A stretch of 64,000 nt of DNA, taken from positions 328,415 through 392,414 of the forward strand of contig PTEX01000303.1 of the NCBI GenBank assembly GCA_003342815.1, written 5' to 3'. Below the pieces are notes generated by a model. The model had not been told where the DNA came from and searched no databases. It saw only the letters and a list, made by a program, of their open reading frames with translations. The position numbers and the translations under genes were made by a program. Origin of the DNA: Eudromia elegans (lineage: Eukaryota > Chordata > Aves > Tinamiformes > Tinamidae). Shown here one piece after another: positions 11,300 to 24,090 of the stretch. Position 1 is the stretch's first letter. The number at the start of each line of letters is the position of its first letter.

Positions 11300-13153
11300 A
11301 AAACAAACTAAATTATTCTACCCTAGATAAAGGAAGAGCTTATGAAGACTAACAGGAAGCAAAACTTTCTTCTGATTTGTTTGACAAAATCATGAATGAA
11401 TCTTGTAATCTTTTAACATGCCAATTTCTGATACATATTATGCACTTGCTTTATAAAATCTGACTCATGTAGATGAAGCAATTTAGACTGAAATAATTCA
11501 TATGTTGTGGCTAGACTGCCCAAGGTACTTTATTAAAAGCTACTAAAGTGAAACTGATTGAAATGAACTGTATTTCAGTCCCTGGTATGGACAAACTCTA
11601 ATTAATGAGAATAGGATTCATTCTTTAATTTATCCCCAAGTACATCTTGAGGCCTACATACTTCAGAAATCCCAGTAATGCTTTTGAAAATCTGTGTACT
11701 CCATTAGGTATTATGGGACATACAAACCCATTGCTTCCACACAAAGTTTAGTAAGATCATTAGAGATTTTTTTTCTCTCCCTTTAAAAGCTACAGATAAA
11801 ATATGACTCTAAGCAGTGACTTACATTTGTATGCAGTCCCATGCATTATATGCCAATAATCTCTTGGCATCACCTTGTAAAAGTATTTTATCCTATACAG
11901 AAAAGTCAGAACACATTTCATAGTTATCTCAGGAGTACACTCATGCAACACAGCATAACTGTCCTTGTCGAATGTAAGGATTTCCATCTGAAAACAGTTC
12001 AGGCAGAGGAAGATGTAGTTCATGTCATTCCACCTACCAGTATGATTTTATTTCCTAATAATAGTGAGGATAAAATGCCAGATGTGATGCTGAGGCATGA
12101 AAATGTTCAAAATGTTTTCTACTGCACAGAAAAAAATACCGTGTCTTTAGTAAAGTGCCATAAATCCTGTATGATTAGGTATAATGGAGATGGCAGATTA
12201 AGCCAGCTGCAAAGGAGAAAAAATCAATATAAACTAGGGGTTAGTTAGCCAATCTTATGCAAATGTCCATTTTAAGAACACAGAGAATGCACAAGTTATC
12301 TGATAATTGTAGAATTTAGAAATGAATATTAAATGCTAACAAGTAGAGATTTGTCCAGGAACACCCAATTACGTGAATATGTGGTAAACTACAGATTCTT
12401 CACTCAACACTTTATGAGCTTCATAGACTATCTTCATATCAAATTGAATAACAGATACCGCAACTGCAAGCAGAGTGCTTTTGTGCAATAATTCATGTCA
12501 AAATGACATCAGATTTCCATTAACCACAGTAGTGTGCTAATATATTGATTAGTGAAGTGCATTTCCAGTACATAAAATCTAACCTCTTCTAATATGTTCA
12601 GGATGTTGTAAGTATCACGCCTGATATAATTCTCTATTTCTTTTTCATAGTCATAATTGCAGTCAAAATATTCCTTTGTGTAATAATAGTGACTTGATTT
12701 TTTACCTGCTATCATTCTAGACTACTTTTTAATACATTTTATATAATCAATGTAATGAAGTCTTAGATTAAAAATGACCTCTCAGAATGCAACAACAACA
12801 ATAAAACTTCAAAAAAAGAATTTTTTGTTTGTCTTTTAATATACAGGAAAAATCATGGCTAGCATTAACTGTGGCCATGACTTTTATTTAGTCACATTAC
12901 ATCCATTTACACCATTTTAAACCAGATAAGAATATGTCCTACACAAGTATTTCATGCTTCAGGAAAAGGAAATCAGTGAAGAAAGTGGAAACAGCAAATG
13001 AGACACTGTGGCAGCGCCTTTTTTTTTTTTTTTTTGCTGTTTGTTTATTTCCTCGTAATGACACAAATGCCTTGATTTCGTATATAACTGATATCACCTT
13101 GCAGTCACCTGAAAGCCATCTTTCTGAACAAGAATACATTTTTTGACTGTTGT

Positions 13154-13211
13154 TTATTATTATTATTATTATTATTTCTAGTATAGGCAACTTGATTTCT
13201 AGTATAGGCAA
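13154..13211. repeat. (ATT)n tract followed by a 21-bp tandem duplication
   Basis: About seven TTA units (13154-13176) overlap the start of a 17-base block, ATTTCTAGTATAGGCAA, present exactly at 13174-13190 and 13195-13211 (period 21). Looks like replication slippage beside a microsatellite. Confidence 0.9.
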
Positions 13212-14180
13212 GTATCTTAAGTCACTCTGGATCTCAGGAACTATATCCATAGCCATGTTCTGTTGTTGTTAGTCTTATTTTTCAATTTATATCCTCTTTT
13301 TAGGTTACTCTTCATAGAAGTGACCACAAAGAAAGAACATCTGCTAAGTGCAAGGATCTACTCTGTCCTAACTTTCCTCTAAATGTCAGGCATCTAGGAT
13401 CCAGAATATCTATACTTCCTGAATGGACAACAGAAAGATCTAGCTGCCTTTACAGGCTTTTACAATCTACAATCGCTACTAGTGTAGACAAAAGAGAGAA
13501 TTGGTAGAACAAAACAGTTGCTGGGGAGGACCTGACTTACTACTAGAGGTGTTGTGGAGTGGAGATGATATGTTGGTTTAGTTTTAGTGAGACTCAAGAG
13601 ACTGAATATTAGCTGGTTCACCACAAATGACTGCTTGGTTTGCAGGTTACAGTGCAGTTGCATCTACAAAACAGATTAATTGCTGCTTGATATTTTCTAT
13701 AATCCAAACTTAGAGAAAAGCATCCCCCTAAGAGCATTTCAAAACTTGTATGCACCTCCTTAAAGTCTCCATTCTGTTCTACTGTTTGTATCACAGTAAG
13801 TGATTACATTAGAGTAAATCTACCTCAAGCATTGATACCTCAGCTTTAGTTAAAATTGAATGGCAGAAAAACAAGATCTAAGATGTACAGGTATGTATTT
13901 AAAACTACTCAACCTTGGTTTAATATTTTGATCTTAATTTTTATTGTTATCTTCATTATGTTTCATTGGTATGTCCATATCTCATAATGCTAAGATTTAG
14001 AATTTTCATTTTGATATAAATAATAAATAAATTTAGTGGGGTTTTTTTGTCACACTGAGGCTCATAATTATTACAATACTTGCGCTCTTCATTTAATTTC
14101 TTCCTCAGATCTTGAATATTATCTGTGATTAAAATATATGATCATGTTATCCAATTTCATTTAGACTCCCCACTACTTCT

Positions 14181-14820
14181 TGGTCTTAACCAGCCCAATC
14201 TGACTTTTCACACATAGCCCTATTCAGGTGTTAACCAGCAGTGACATGTGAATTGTGAATACACCAGCCAAAAGTGGTCTGAGATGAAAGAATGATATGT
14301 CAATCATACCATAAATATGGGGACAGCCTGAGAATCCTTTGAACTCTCCTCTCCTTGTATTGCAGTGGGCTGCAGGCCAGGATCTCCCCTTGAGCAGATA
14401 TGCCTCTCAAGGAAACTCCTCGGGGTTAAGAGATCCTTGCCAGATCCTAACAGATTCATGGTAAGTGACTATAGCGCACTCTCTTTTTAAACTTGTAAAC
14501 TCTACTGACTTGACTATGCATAAAATCCCTTAGTCATAAACTGTTGACCAGGTCTGGGGCTAGGATTGGATCTGCTGCACTCAGACTCCTCTCATAAGGA
14601 GTTTGGAAAGCAAAGGGGTCTAATCTGAACCTCATGACTCAACGGGATGGTCTCCTTGATAATTCCGTGTGTTTCTTGTCCACCATGCAGTAAATGATAA
14701 GTGACCTTGGCACAGAATTTCGTGAAAGCATTGTCCATATCAGTAAAACCCATTACTATCTCTTTCATACAAGTGAGATGCGTGTCACTCACCCTTACCA
14801 ACCCTTATTCCATGACACCA
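14181..14820 (+). mobile_element. LTR-like dispersed repeat, family N, copy 1
   Basis: Matches 57961-58651 along its length. Strong shared blocks include GTTGACCAGGTCTGG, CAGTGGGCTGCA and ACTCCTCTCA with AAGGAGTTT. The ends TGGT (14181) and ACCA (14820) are inverted, as in LTRs. A strong splice-donor-like GTAAGT is at 14461-14466, at the same place as in copy 2. Orientation is taken from a poly(A) signal that is intact only in copy 2. I see no target-site duplication. I read it as an old LTR, probably of an ERVL-like retrovirus, but cannot name the family. Confidence 0.6.
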
Positions 14821-15626
14821 TGGCCCCATGTTTACTTGATCTGTTCATTAAATCTCCTTGTTATCTAACTTCTTTCAATAACACTATTTTTCCCCTCATT
14901 TAATTTCCTATCTGAATAAAGCACAGTCCTTGCAGTACTGTAGTAAAGAAAGACTTTTCATTCAAATGTAAACTATTCAGTGCTTCTTTTTGCTATCTAT
15001 ATTTTATAATACCTAAAAACATTGTTTTCTCAGTGTGATATTAGATGTCTAATTTACAATACTTATGTAGCATAAGTCTGTCATCAGTGAAAGGAGATAG
15101 ATATATCTATGTTTATTCAGTATTTAGTTTCTTTGATAACCATTTAATGAATCTATTACAGTGCACTTCAAGACATTGGTGCATTGGACATAAGGGGCAG
15201 TTTCTGCATTCAGAGAGAATGCTACTAAGGTATTTTCTAGGATGGAGGAATTCATAAACAGTCCCCAATCTGTTAACATCAGAGGACTTTTTTTATCATT
15301 ATTTTTTATTCCATGTAGACAAGAAGACTAAACTCTTCCAGCAGCTGCCTCTCTCACAAAACAACTACAACAGCAGTCTAGATTTCTAGTTAGGTTCAGG
15401 AAGTGCATTTTACACTGCTAAGGTTAAGTGAACTGAATCTCATTATCCAATTTTTGAAGAGTTCTGTCCAAATAAATAAGCACAGTGCTTTCCATTGTTA
15501 AAAATTCCCAATAGGAAACATCTATTTTTGTTCTTCTTATCTTGCATACTTTTTTCTGGAACAAAAAGAAATTTCTCCGAAGATCTTCAGAATTATTGTA
15601 GTCTTGCCCAGCCTTGTACAGTCCTC
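14821..15626. other. Anonymous AT-rich non-coding DNA
   Basis: No gene or recognisable transposon seen. Confidence 0.6.
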
Positions 15627-15672
15627 ATTATTTTGTGATATTTGACACAATTATTTTGTGATATCTGGCACA
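15627..15672. repeat. 23-bp tandem duplication
   Basis: ATTATTTTGTGATATTTGAC and three more bases (15627-15649) are repeated directly at 15650-15672, with 21 of 23 positions equal. Confidence 0.9.
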
Positions 15673-15690
15673 AAAGACTAGGTTGTATCT

Positions 15691-15708
15691 CTGTGCAAAT
15701 TTGCACAG
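15691..15708. repeat. Perfect 18-bp palindrome
   Basis: CTGTGCAAATTTGCACAG is its own reverse complement with no loop. It contains two inverted GCAAAT half-sites, which resemble part of the POU/octamer motif ATGCAAAT. A role as a binding site is inference only. Confidence 0.9.
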
Positions 15709-15756
15709 TGGAAACAGTTAAACAGTGGAAATAATGAAATAGTATTATTTACTTCC

Positions 15757-15926
15757 AGGAACAGGTTGCCAAGAGAGGCTGTGGAATCTCCTTCTCTGGA
15801 GATCTTCATAACCTGCCTGGACACCACCCTGTGCCACATGCTCTAGGAGACCCTGCATGTGCAGGGGAGTTGGACTAGATGATCTCTAGAGGTCCCTTCC
15901 AACTAAGCATTCTATGATTCTATGAT
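15757..15926 (+). mobile_element. CR1 LINE 3' tail fragment (+)
   Basis: Starts in GGAACAGGTTGCC and runs through the last codons of CR1 ORF2 (CTCCTTCTCTGGAGATCTTC), the untranslated tail CTAGAGGTCCCTTCCAAC and two full ATTCTATG units. Only about 170 bases remain, a strongly 5'-truncated insertion. The clean tail suggests it is not among the oldest copies. Confidence 0.95.
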
Positions 15927-17216
15927 ACAGAGCTAGCCTTGTTTAGCCTAGACTTCTCCAAAGAGAAAATTTGAGTGACAATCTAAAAACATATATCTTT
16001 CAGGGAAGTCATTTAAAGACAACAGATTCATCGTGGTTATTTCAGATGTTACAACATGAGGTAGTGGCTACAAGCTGCTGTTGGGATATTTGTTTGGGAT
16101 AAAACATTAGGATTACCTGTGAAGACTTTTGTTTTGCTCAGGTTTTTTTCTGGTTAGACCCTTTAAAATACAGCATTTTATTTAAATGTCTATTTAAGGC
16201 AAATAACATTGGAACTTGTCTCTACTACTTATACATATACAAAATCACAGTATTTTTAAATAGCAAATCTGCCTAACTTTCTGCATTTCACCTAAGCCTA
16301 AAACTAGCTAATCTTCTCTAAATCCTTTTGTCCCCTATTTGATTACTGAAATAGATAACTTATAATATCCTTTATGTCAAGATAAGTCTTTTTATTGAAG
16401 TGCCAACATTTTCCCAGTCAAATATCTATTTTTAACTTACTCAAGTGATTTATAAAAAATCTATCAAGAATAATGGATCAGAAGTATAAAAACAGGATTG
16501 CAAATAAGAACCAGCCACACGATAGAAAGACAGAATTGATATAAATTGTTATTCTTGGTCTGTAGAGATGAAACATTACAATAATCATCCTTCTAATGAT
16601 AAGCAGTGCTCTTGATAATTTAAACTGATCTGAGCAAATCGAATATAAAATATCAGTAAATTTAATAGAAATGCTTACATTCACTTCATGGGAGAATGTA
16701 TCCAACTCCTTTCTTTAGCCAAGAAGAATACTGAGTTCAACCAGAGATGCATTCTGCATTAAAACACATTTGATTAAATTTTAAAAATATATGAAATGCT
16801 ATATCAATTTGTTCTTACTTACATTACCAAACTATTAAACTGCTAAAGAAGAGAGAATATTAAATTACAAGAAAACATATGAAAAAAAAAAATTACTTAA
16901 AGTTATGCTCCTTGATCTGAACATTTTGTCAAAATACAATGATTTTGCTTCTGGGTAGGTAAATCATTAAAAAATATAGTTTTTTAATTATGCATAAATA
17001 TATATGAGAGACAAAAAAAATTTGAAGATTCAGACATTAGGACTCAGTTGCTCTTTTTTTTTAATTATAAAGATATTTTCAAATACTGTTAGAATTATTA
17101 TTATGCTGAGTTACTATGTGATCCAAAACAAAATCTAATTTATAATGTGCTATGGAAACTGAAATTTGATAAGCATTTACAAGACTCCTGATCTGTTTCT
17201 TACATAAGGCTGTTGA
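15927..17216. other. Anonymous AT-rich non-coding DNA
   Basis: No gene or recognisable transposon. Only short homopolymers. Confidence 0.6.
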
Positions 17217-17400
17217 ATGAGGATTCATCGCTTCTTAGTATGGAAATCCAAAAATCTAAGTGAGGTTTATATACTTCAATGTAGGTGTCTAGTGTCATTT
17301 GAGATATCCAAGTCTCTGGACTTCAGGAGCTCTATCTTCTTCAGAGCTTGTATTATATTTTACCACTCTGTGCTGTTGTCTCAGATGCGCTACAGCATTT
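17217..17400. repeat. Possible old dispersed repeat (AGGTGTCTAGTG family)
   Basis: The segment TAGGTGTCTAGTGTCATTTG (17283-17302) and the bases after it resemble 49059-49100 (AGGTGTCTAGTGACATTTAAGA). Beyond about 40 bases I cannot align the two. Probably an ancient interspersed repeat; orientation and family unknown. Confidence 0.3.
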
Positions 17401-17460
17401 TTAAATGGCATGAGACCAAAATGAGACAAACTGACATTGCATGGAATCCAAACTGAGCCC

Positions 17461-17979
17461 CAAATACCCACTTCTAACCTTGACTCCCTCTGTAGTCAGT
17501 GAAGATAAAATGACACTTTTTATCCTCTGGCCAAATGTGAATGTTTGCTTCAGGATGATACATATTTTACATCTTTCATAGCAAAATTAATCATATTCTA
17601 AAGTAAACATCTATGTTTAGTTAATCAGATCTCAGATGGATAATTCCCCACCTTTGTAGACTACAGGTCAGATATTTCTGATGTTTGTAGCATTAATTTT
17701 TCATTTGATACCATGCCAATATTCTAAAGATTGACACCTAAAAGAAGCATGAATTAAGGACTGGAATATGGCATTAAACCTACTCTATAAAACCTCAGAA
17801 GAACTTGGAAAGACAATTAGACTGTGGATAAAACAACTTCTTAGAAGCTCTTTCTGTATTGAGGAGTTTCTTTTAAAATGTTTCTGGGTTTGCTAGCTGT
17901 TTTGATTTCATTTAGTTAAGCCTCAGGGTTATTAGAGATCATGTTCTCCAATATTCACAAGTTAGGTTATGTAACTAAA
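17461..17979. other. Anonymous AT-rich non-coding DNA
   Basis: Nothing recognised. Confidence 0.55.
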
Positions 17980-19050
17980 GGATAAAAATATGACCGGCTG
18001 AAGGTTAGATGAACAATGTCAGGTAGAGGAGCCCCAATATCCTAATCAATGAAAAACAGCTCAACAAACTGGCTACTTGTAGGATTGTCTAAAGGACTAA
18101 TGAGATCACTCTCCCTAATGTGACATCCCACAAGAATAGTCAACCAAAGAAACTCTCCCAGAGGCTCCTTGCAGACAAAAGAAATGATAACTTCAGAAAC
18201 ACAGGACATAATATCGGATGCTGTGGGGAAGAACATTCAGGGACTGTGTAAAATTTACTATGGGGCATTTTGGAGGGAAGAGTGGGAATGTGCAAGACTT
18301 ATGGGATATTTAAGGGAAGGGCTGAAGGAGTAAATGGGCAGGATTAAGGTGGATCAGGAAGGAAGAGGCATGGGAAAACAGAGTGAGAAAATATAGAAAT
18401 ATCAGGTCAACTGTGTATGTGGCTAGTTTATATACTTGCTTCAGCCCTACCAAGTATGCCTTATGTTCTCTTTACATCTTAATCCTTCTATGTGTATGTG
18501 CCTTCTATTAGGAATGGGAGCATACTGATGCTTATCAGCTTCAAGCTGGAAGGTGAGCAAGGTCAGAGGTCTGAGTATCAGGAACTGGAGTGAAACAGAG
18601 TATCCACACAAACAATTTGGGCAACTGGGGAGCCCAGGTAATCTGGGGTCCTGATGCTGTGAGAACTAAGACCAGGTGATGGTGTGATACATATTATGTG
18701 TGTATATTCATATACATATACATATATACATACACACATATATTGCACAGAATCCAATTTGGATTAACTGGAAAGCTGGAACAGGTTTGGGCTGACCATA
18801 CTGTCTGTATTGTTGAATGGTGTGTGTATATGTGGTGCTGGTAAGGCACTGTTGCCTGTCTGCCAGACATATGTGCACGCTGTTCACACATCCTTCCTTG
18901 TGTTTCAGGAGTAAATGCTCAGCCTTGCTATTGGATGATCCCGGGCAGATGGAGCTGAAGCAGCCTTGATTCTATGGGAATTTTAGATTTGGCAATCTGG
19001 AACACAGACATTGCTTCTGCTTCTTTGGAGGTATGCTAAAAGCCAAGGAG
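17980..19050. other. GC-elevated anonymous segment, possible old retroelement
   Basis: Visibly richer in G and C than its surroundings, with G-rich stretches (18240-18400), a TA/CA-rich patch (18694-18745) and a pyrimidine tract ending in CAG at 18909 (CTTGTGTTTCAG). A GTATGC lies at 19031. No frame is open across 18910-19030. It reads like part of an old LTR or LINE but I cannot assign it; a non-coding exon is a weaker alternative. Confidence 0.3.
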
Positions 19051-22000
19051 TATTTCTTCAGTTAAACTAAACTAAAGAGCAGTAATAATCCTTCTTGTTT
19101 CTTCATGTTCTGAATCATGACTAAATGACAGGGCCATACGAGCAAGTTAGTGAGTCCTTCCTGTCTTTTAGATCCTTTGACTCCTCAAAATACTATCAGA
19201 GACTGGGTTGTTGATGGGCAAGCAAATCATTGCAGAACAAGATTTAATCAACTGCATTAAAAATGTACACATTCATTGATCAACTAATTCCCCATGACTT
19301 TTATTATTTATAGAAAGGATGAAGATGATTTTTAGTGAATGTGAGCTAATCAGAGGTTGTCTGGGTATTCACAAAATAAATCTAAAGACTATTTTCTTTC
19401 TTGCTTGAGCTGCCCACAGCATTTGTACAACATCTCTTTTAGGATAAAATTTCATGGGCAAGTTATATACATAGCTATTTGTATTTACATTTATACCTCT
19501 TTTACATCCTTTAAAGATGCTTCCTAATATTTTTCATGTCATAATGGTCTAGATAAAGAGAGTGATTTATTCTTAAGTCATAGCTTTTACAGTGGTTTTG
19601 GTTAGTGAATACTCAAAACTTCCTGGATAATTCTTTGGCATTCTATTAGAAAAATAGAGCTATGGCATCAGCAGAGGAACCACAAGCAAGTACATGTCTG
19701 GAGAAACCCTCACTGCATAAATTAGTTGTAGCCATAAATGATCCAGTCACAGATACTCCATCCTTGAGTACACTCACAAAGAAGCTAATCATTATTATCA
19801 ACATGTCTTGCATCTTGACAAGATCTTTCCAAAGATGACAAATACCTGACTGATGATCAATTCAAGTAAGATAGAAAATAGACTTGTAAGAAGAGAAAAT
19901 GAATTTCATAGCCAAAGGACTAAAGGAATAAACAGGTGGAACTTGACTGAATTGCATGGACTAAAGGGATTGTAGGGATCAGTCTGATGTTGTGTTATGA
20001 AGGCTCTAAGAGACCATCATAAAACTTACCTTTTCTACCTGAGTTCATTATTGCCTTTTCTAACATAAATAAATGTAAAGTACATTTGAAGAATAATAAT
20101 AATAAAAAAAATCCAGTGTATGACACTGTATATATATTTGTCATTGGGGAGAGAACAAAAGACATCAAATATTGATCTGTCTGTTTTAAAGGGTTCTTAG
20201 TTATTATAATGGCCATAGTAAGGAAAAGAAAAAATGAGAAGAAAAAAGAAATAATGGAATTATGTAGAACAGATAATTTTCTTGCATACTGTATGCTGAG
20301 AAAACATTTCTTACCCTAATCATTGTTATCAACAGGTATACAAAGAATATGTTTTGCCAAGAGGCCATATCACTCAATTTGAACACAGGTTTTATAATTG
20401 CATCTAGATTCTTAAGTCTCTTCAAAGACACACACACATACATACACAAAGTTTACTTATCTGTGAAATATATATTCATATATACTATAAAATTATACTA
20501 TATACTATAAAATGTTACATTATTGTCTGGTTCTGTAAGAGTAACATCAATGCATTCTTTAAATATATTGTAAGGTGATTATGTCTTCCATTGAGGCAGT
20601 ACATTTGCATCTCAGTAAACACAATTGTATATTTAACAGTATTCTAAATTCTTAGAAAGGATGAAATGATAACATAAACAAGTAATTTCCTCTAGATGGG
20701 GGGGGAAAAAAAGTGGATATGATGCAATTGTAGCAAGTCACATTTGTGGCACAGCATATCAAGTGTGTAACAGAGTTCTATGTTGATGAGGCAGCAAAGA
20801 CTGCAGTCCATGTAACTATGAGGCTCTTTATAGGCTGTATGAGCTATCTTAATTTGGTTCAACAAATACATGCTCATAAAATATATCTGCAAGAAATTGC
20901 AATTAAAAGTGTCTGTGAGGGGGATCAGTTATAGAAAGAATTTCTATACCTTTTTACTGATTGTTGGAGACAGTCTCTTCTGAAACTGCAAAGAAATTGA
21001 ACCTGGCTTGAAATGTCATGAAAAAATTACAGGGTTTGTTATGGATGAATTTTGGAATAAACCTAGGGTGAAAACCATTTGCTTCACAGGCAAGTAAATA
21101 TTTTTAGGAGCATGAGAGGTGTTTACATAGAATTTATTTCTTACATTTAACTTAATAAAAATTGTTAGCTAACTCTTGAGAAGAGCTTTTATCTACATTA
21201 AAACTGTGCACAGCGTGTGTACATCATTGTGGAGTGTCATGGTGGATGATACATATCTGTAATCTACATAATATAATTTGCAATACTTAAGAATTAGGTA
21301 GTTAGCATGGTGTTGGTGACATCAGAAATTCATGCAAGAAGCTTGGAGGCGGGAGTAAAAGTTTTTCTGTCTGCTTACACAAAGAAATCTTCTATTACAA
21401 GTATATGCATTTTAACTGGTTCTGTAACAAAATGTTATTCAGGTACGATTTCAAGTGGACACAGATTCCTTGTTTGAACTCTTCTTGCGTTTATGCTACA
21501 CTGCATTACAAAAAGTGATTAAAGAGGAGGGGGAGAATTTCAGAATAAGAGCAATTTTTTTTTTTTTTTTTTTCTGTACTAAATAACACTTCCAGAACAT
21601 TAAAGTTGGTTATGAAGCGAGGTGCATGGACCAGATAGGTTTGGGCCAGGAATAAGTCTAAGAAGACAGATGGAAAAGAACTAGGAGCTAACTTGAACTC
21701 AGTATTGGTGCTGAAATATAGCTCCTCAAAGAAGGTGTAGGAGCCTTGGGGTGCTTGTGTATGGTCAGTTTATGGAATGACTCTGATATTAACACCTGGC
21801 TCTACTGAAACAGACTGAAATGTTAAGCCTTTTTCCGTTAATAGAAGCACAGCTCCCTGATGCTTGTGATAGATCAATTTTTGGCTCTGTTTTGCAACTT
21901 CCACTTTATGCAGCAGAGATAATTGAAAGGATTTTGTAGGAAAATGTCCTTCCAGGAAAAGGAAGGAGGAGTTTTCCCTCCAGTTTTTCTCTTAATCCAG

Positions 22001-23417
22001 CACTTCAAAAGACTTGCTAAATTGAAAGACACTTCAAGAAATTCACTTTAATTTCCCAGAAAACAGATTTTTTTTTTCCCCATCTCCTTGGAAGCCTCCA
22101 TGTCCTTTTCATAAACTTTCTTCTCAGCATGCTTCCACACCTTGCTGTACTCTTTCCATTTGAAGTATCACTCATTGTCTGCACCCTTGAACATATTTTC
22201 GTTTAGGCATGCCATTTACTTTTAGAAAGGCACAATCATTTTTTTTACTCCAGAGTATTTTCTCTGATCTGAATTTTAGCAAGCAAGATAAAACAAACAA
22301 GCACTATATGTCCCCTCATATCAAGTAACACTATATTTAAGAGAATATTTCAGAAAAATGTCCAGAGAACACTGAACAAAACAGACTTATCAGAGTCTCT
22401 CTTCATAGCAGTGACTTGCATCAATATATCATGACATGCTTTGCCATTTGATATTTTTGCTCCCTTCTGCATTCATTTCATTATTGATTTTTTTTTTAAG
22501 TGTGAGAGGAAGCATTCAGGACTAAGACCAGGTTATAGCAGAATCACAAATGCAAAGGTACAAGTGTAGCAGCTGTGCCAGGGGATGCAGCTTTCCTTAT
22601 TAACCATTTAATACCCTTAGCAACAAAAGCAAAGCTGAGACAGAACTGCCCAGCCATTGAGCAACTACCTTGAACAAATTTTTGAAAATCTGACTCCCTA
22701 CAGCTAGTAAAAAATCTGCTAAGAAAAAAAAAAGAACAACCGACCTGTTACCTTTAATCATACTGAAAGATTAAGAAAAAAAAAAAAAAAAAAAGTGGAA
22801 GATTTCTGTCAAAACAGAGACTTTTTTTTTTTTTTTCCATCACTGGAAAGTTCCCTGGCATCTTTTCTGAGGTCACTGGAACCTCTGAGACAGTGGTTTG
22901 AAGGATAGTAGCAGAGAGAGAGCATTTCCAGCACTGTAACATTTTTTTTCTCTCTCTCCTGCAGAGTCTTCCAACACTGTTCCAAAAAATGTTATATTCT
23001 CAAGCACTTCCACAGATCTACACCACTCGGTTAGGTAAAAAGCATATTTCATACTGAAAAAACACACACAATCACCAAAGATAACTCTTTTACAATTCAA
23101 TTACAAGGCTGTTTATAAGTCCTTTAAGTGCATATGACAATTCCTACTCTAACAAAAGGAAAATTCCTTTCCTAAAGAAGTAAACTAACATTTATTTTAA
23201 TTAAGAGAATGACCCAATTATACTCCAAAAGAAGGAGGGAACAGAGTAAATTTTACAATGAAAAATATATTTTCATGATCCACTGAGAGAATTCAATGAG
23301 GGAATACAGCGTCAAGAAGTAAACAGGTTCTCCCAAAAATAAAAGGGAATAGGAATGTGCTTTCAGATACAAATCTACCTGAATAGGTTGCAGAACATCA
23401 TCCTGCAATGACCCCAC
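19051..23417. other. Anonymous AT-rich non-coding DNA
   Basis: No gene or recognisable transposon. Contains T19 (21555-21573) and an A-run/T-run hairpin (22776-22836). Confidence 0.55.
22776..22836. repeat. A19/T15 inverted repeat with inner hairpin
   Basis: A19 (22776-22794) and T15 (22822-22836) are complementary arms. Between them TCTGT (22805-22809) pairs with ACAGA (22814-22818) around a CAAA loop. The whole could fold as one long stem with a bulged centre on either strand. Confidence 0.8.
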
Positions 23418-24018
23418 TGTATAGGTGCGCAGAATAGGGGAAATTATTGAGCTCTAATCTATGTTCATATTGTAAATAGTTTTAAAGGGGCGGGGGGGGC
23501 ATCTCTATAGCTAGGAAAGAAGGGAAGCTTCTAGAAAGAAGGGAGGGGGACCATGAGCTGGAGGCCAGATCCCAGTCCTCCAATCAGAGCGTAGCTGTGG
23601 TAAGGGAGCCAATGGGGGGTCACCGGGTGGCCAACCGGTGGCCTATCCTTTCCTTCCTTGTCTGACTAAATGTATAAATCCCCACTACCCCCCTACATTT
23701 AGTGGCTATTGTTGTTTCCAGTGTCTTGGTGTTTGTCTGAATCTCTGAGTGATTGTGATACATGTGAGAGTGTTGTGTGCTTGGACCAGGTGCTAACGAT
23801 GGCCCTGGCTCTTCACTGAGACACAATCGGACTCCCATCTTTCCCCTTGCCTGGGGTCTTCCCGTGCCCCCACAGCGGAGGCCTCTGTGGTAAGACCCCC
23901 ACCACAGAGAAGCGGCTCACGGGAGCCAGCTGTGGCATTCTGCCCACCTGCGCCGGACGGGTGAGTAGGCCCACAGCGGGCCCAGTTGATAGCTGGGCCA
24001 GCACCCCGTGTGAATACA
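23418..24018 (+). mobile_element. Solo LTR of an endogenous retrovirus (601 bp), same family as 3345-3899
   Basis: Ends are TGTAT and ATACA, a 5-bp inverted terminus. U3 has TGTAAATAGTTTTA near 23471 (also in the LTR at the left window edge), CCAAT boxes at 23580-23584 and 23609-23613 and a TATA box TATAAA at 23673-23678. R/U5 has GATTGTGATACATGTG as in the 3345 LTR. Flanks repeat only CAC on each side, too short to be a firm target duplication. No internal sequence is present. GC-rich U5 against an AT-rich background. Boundaries are inferred from the terminal symmetry. Confidence 0.75.
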
Positions 24019-24090
24019 CACTGTACGAAGTAATCTGGAAGGTGTTCTTTCATAGTAGTTCTTTCAATCTCTTTCCTACAAATAAGTTTC

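Larger units (their letters stand above)
8901..14180. other. Anonymous AT-rich non-coding DNA
   Basis: No defensible gene. It holds the second 31-base repeat copy (9130-9160), an alternating TA tract (11273-11299), T17 (13019-13035), an (ATT)n tract (13154-13176) and a 21-base-period duplication (13174-13211). An open frame at 11841-12248 (135 codons) has no recognisable domain and is near the longest expected by chance here. Confidence 0.55.

Noticed and set aside
11841..12248. 135-codon open frame in AT-rich DNA
   Set aside because: No recognised domain, and in 64 kb of AT-rich sequence read in six frames about one frame of this length is expected by chance.
18910..19030. Coding exon between an acceptor-like and a donor-like site
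   Set aside because: Stops occur in all three plus-strand frames; at best a non-coding exon.
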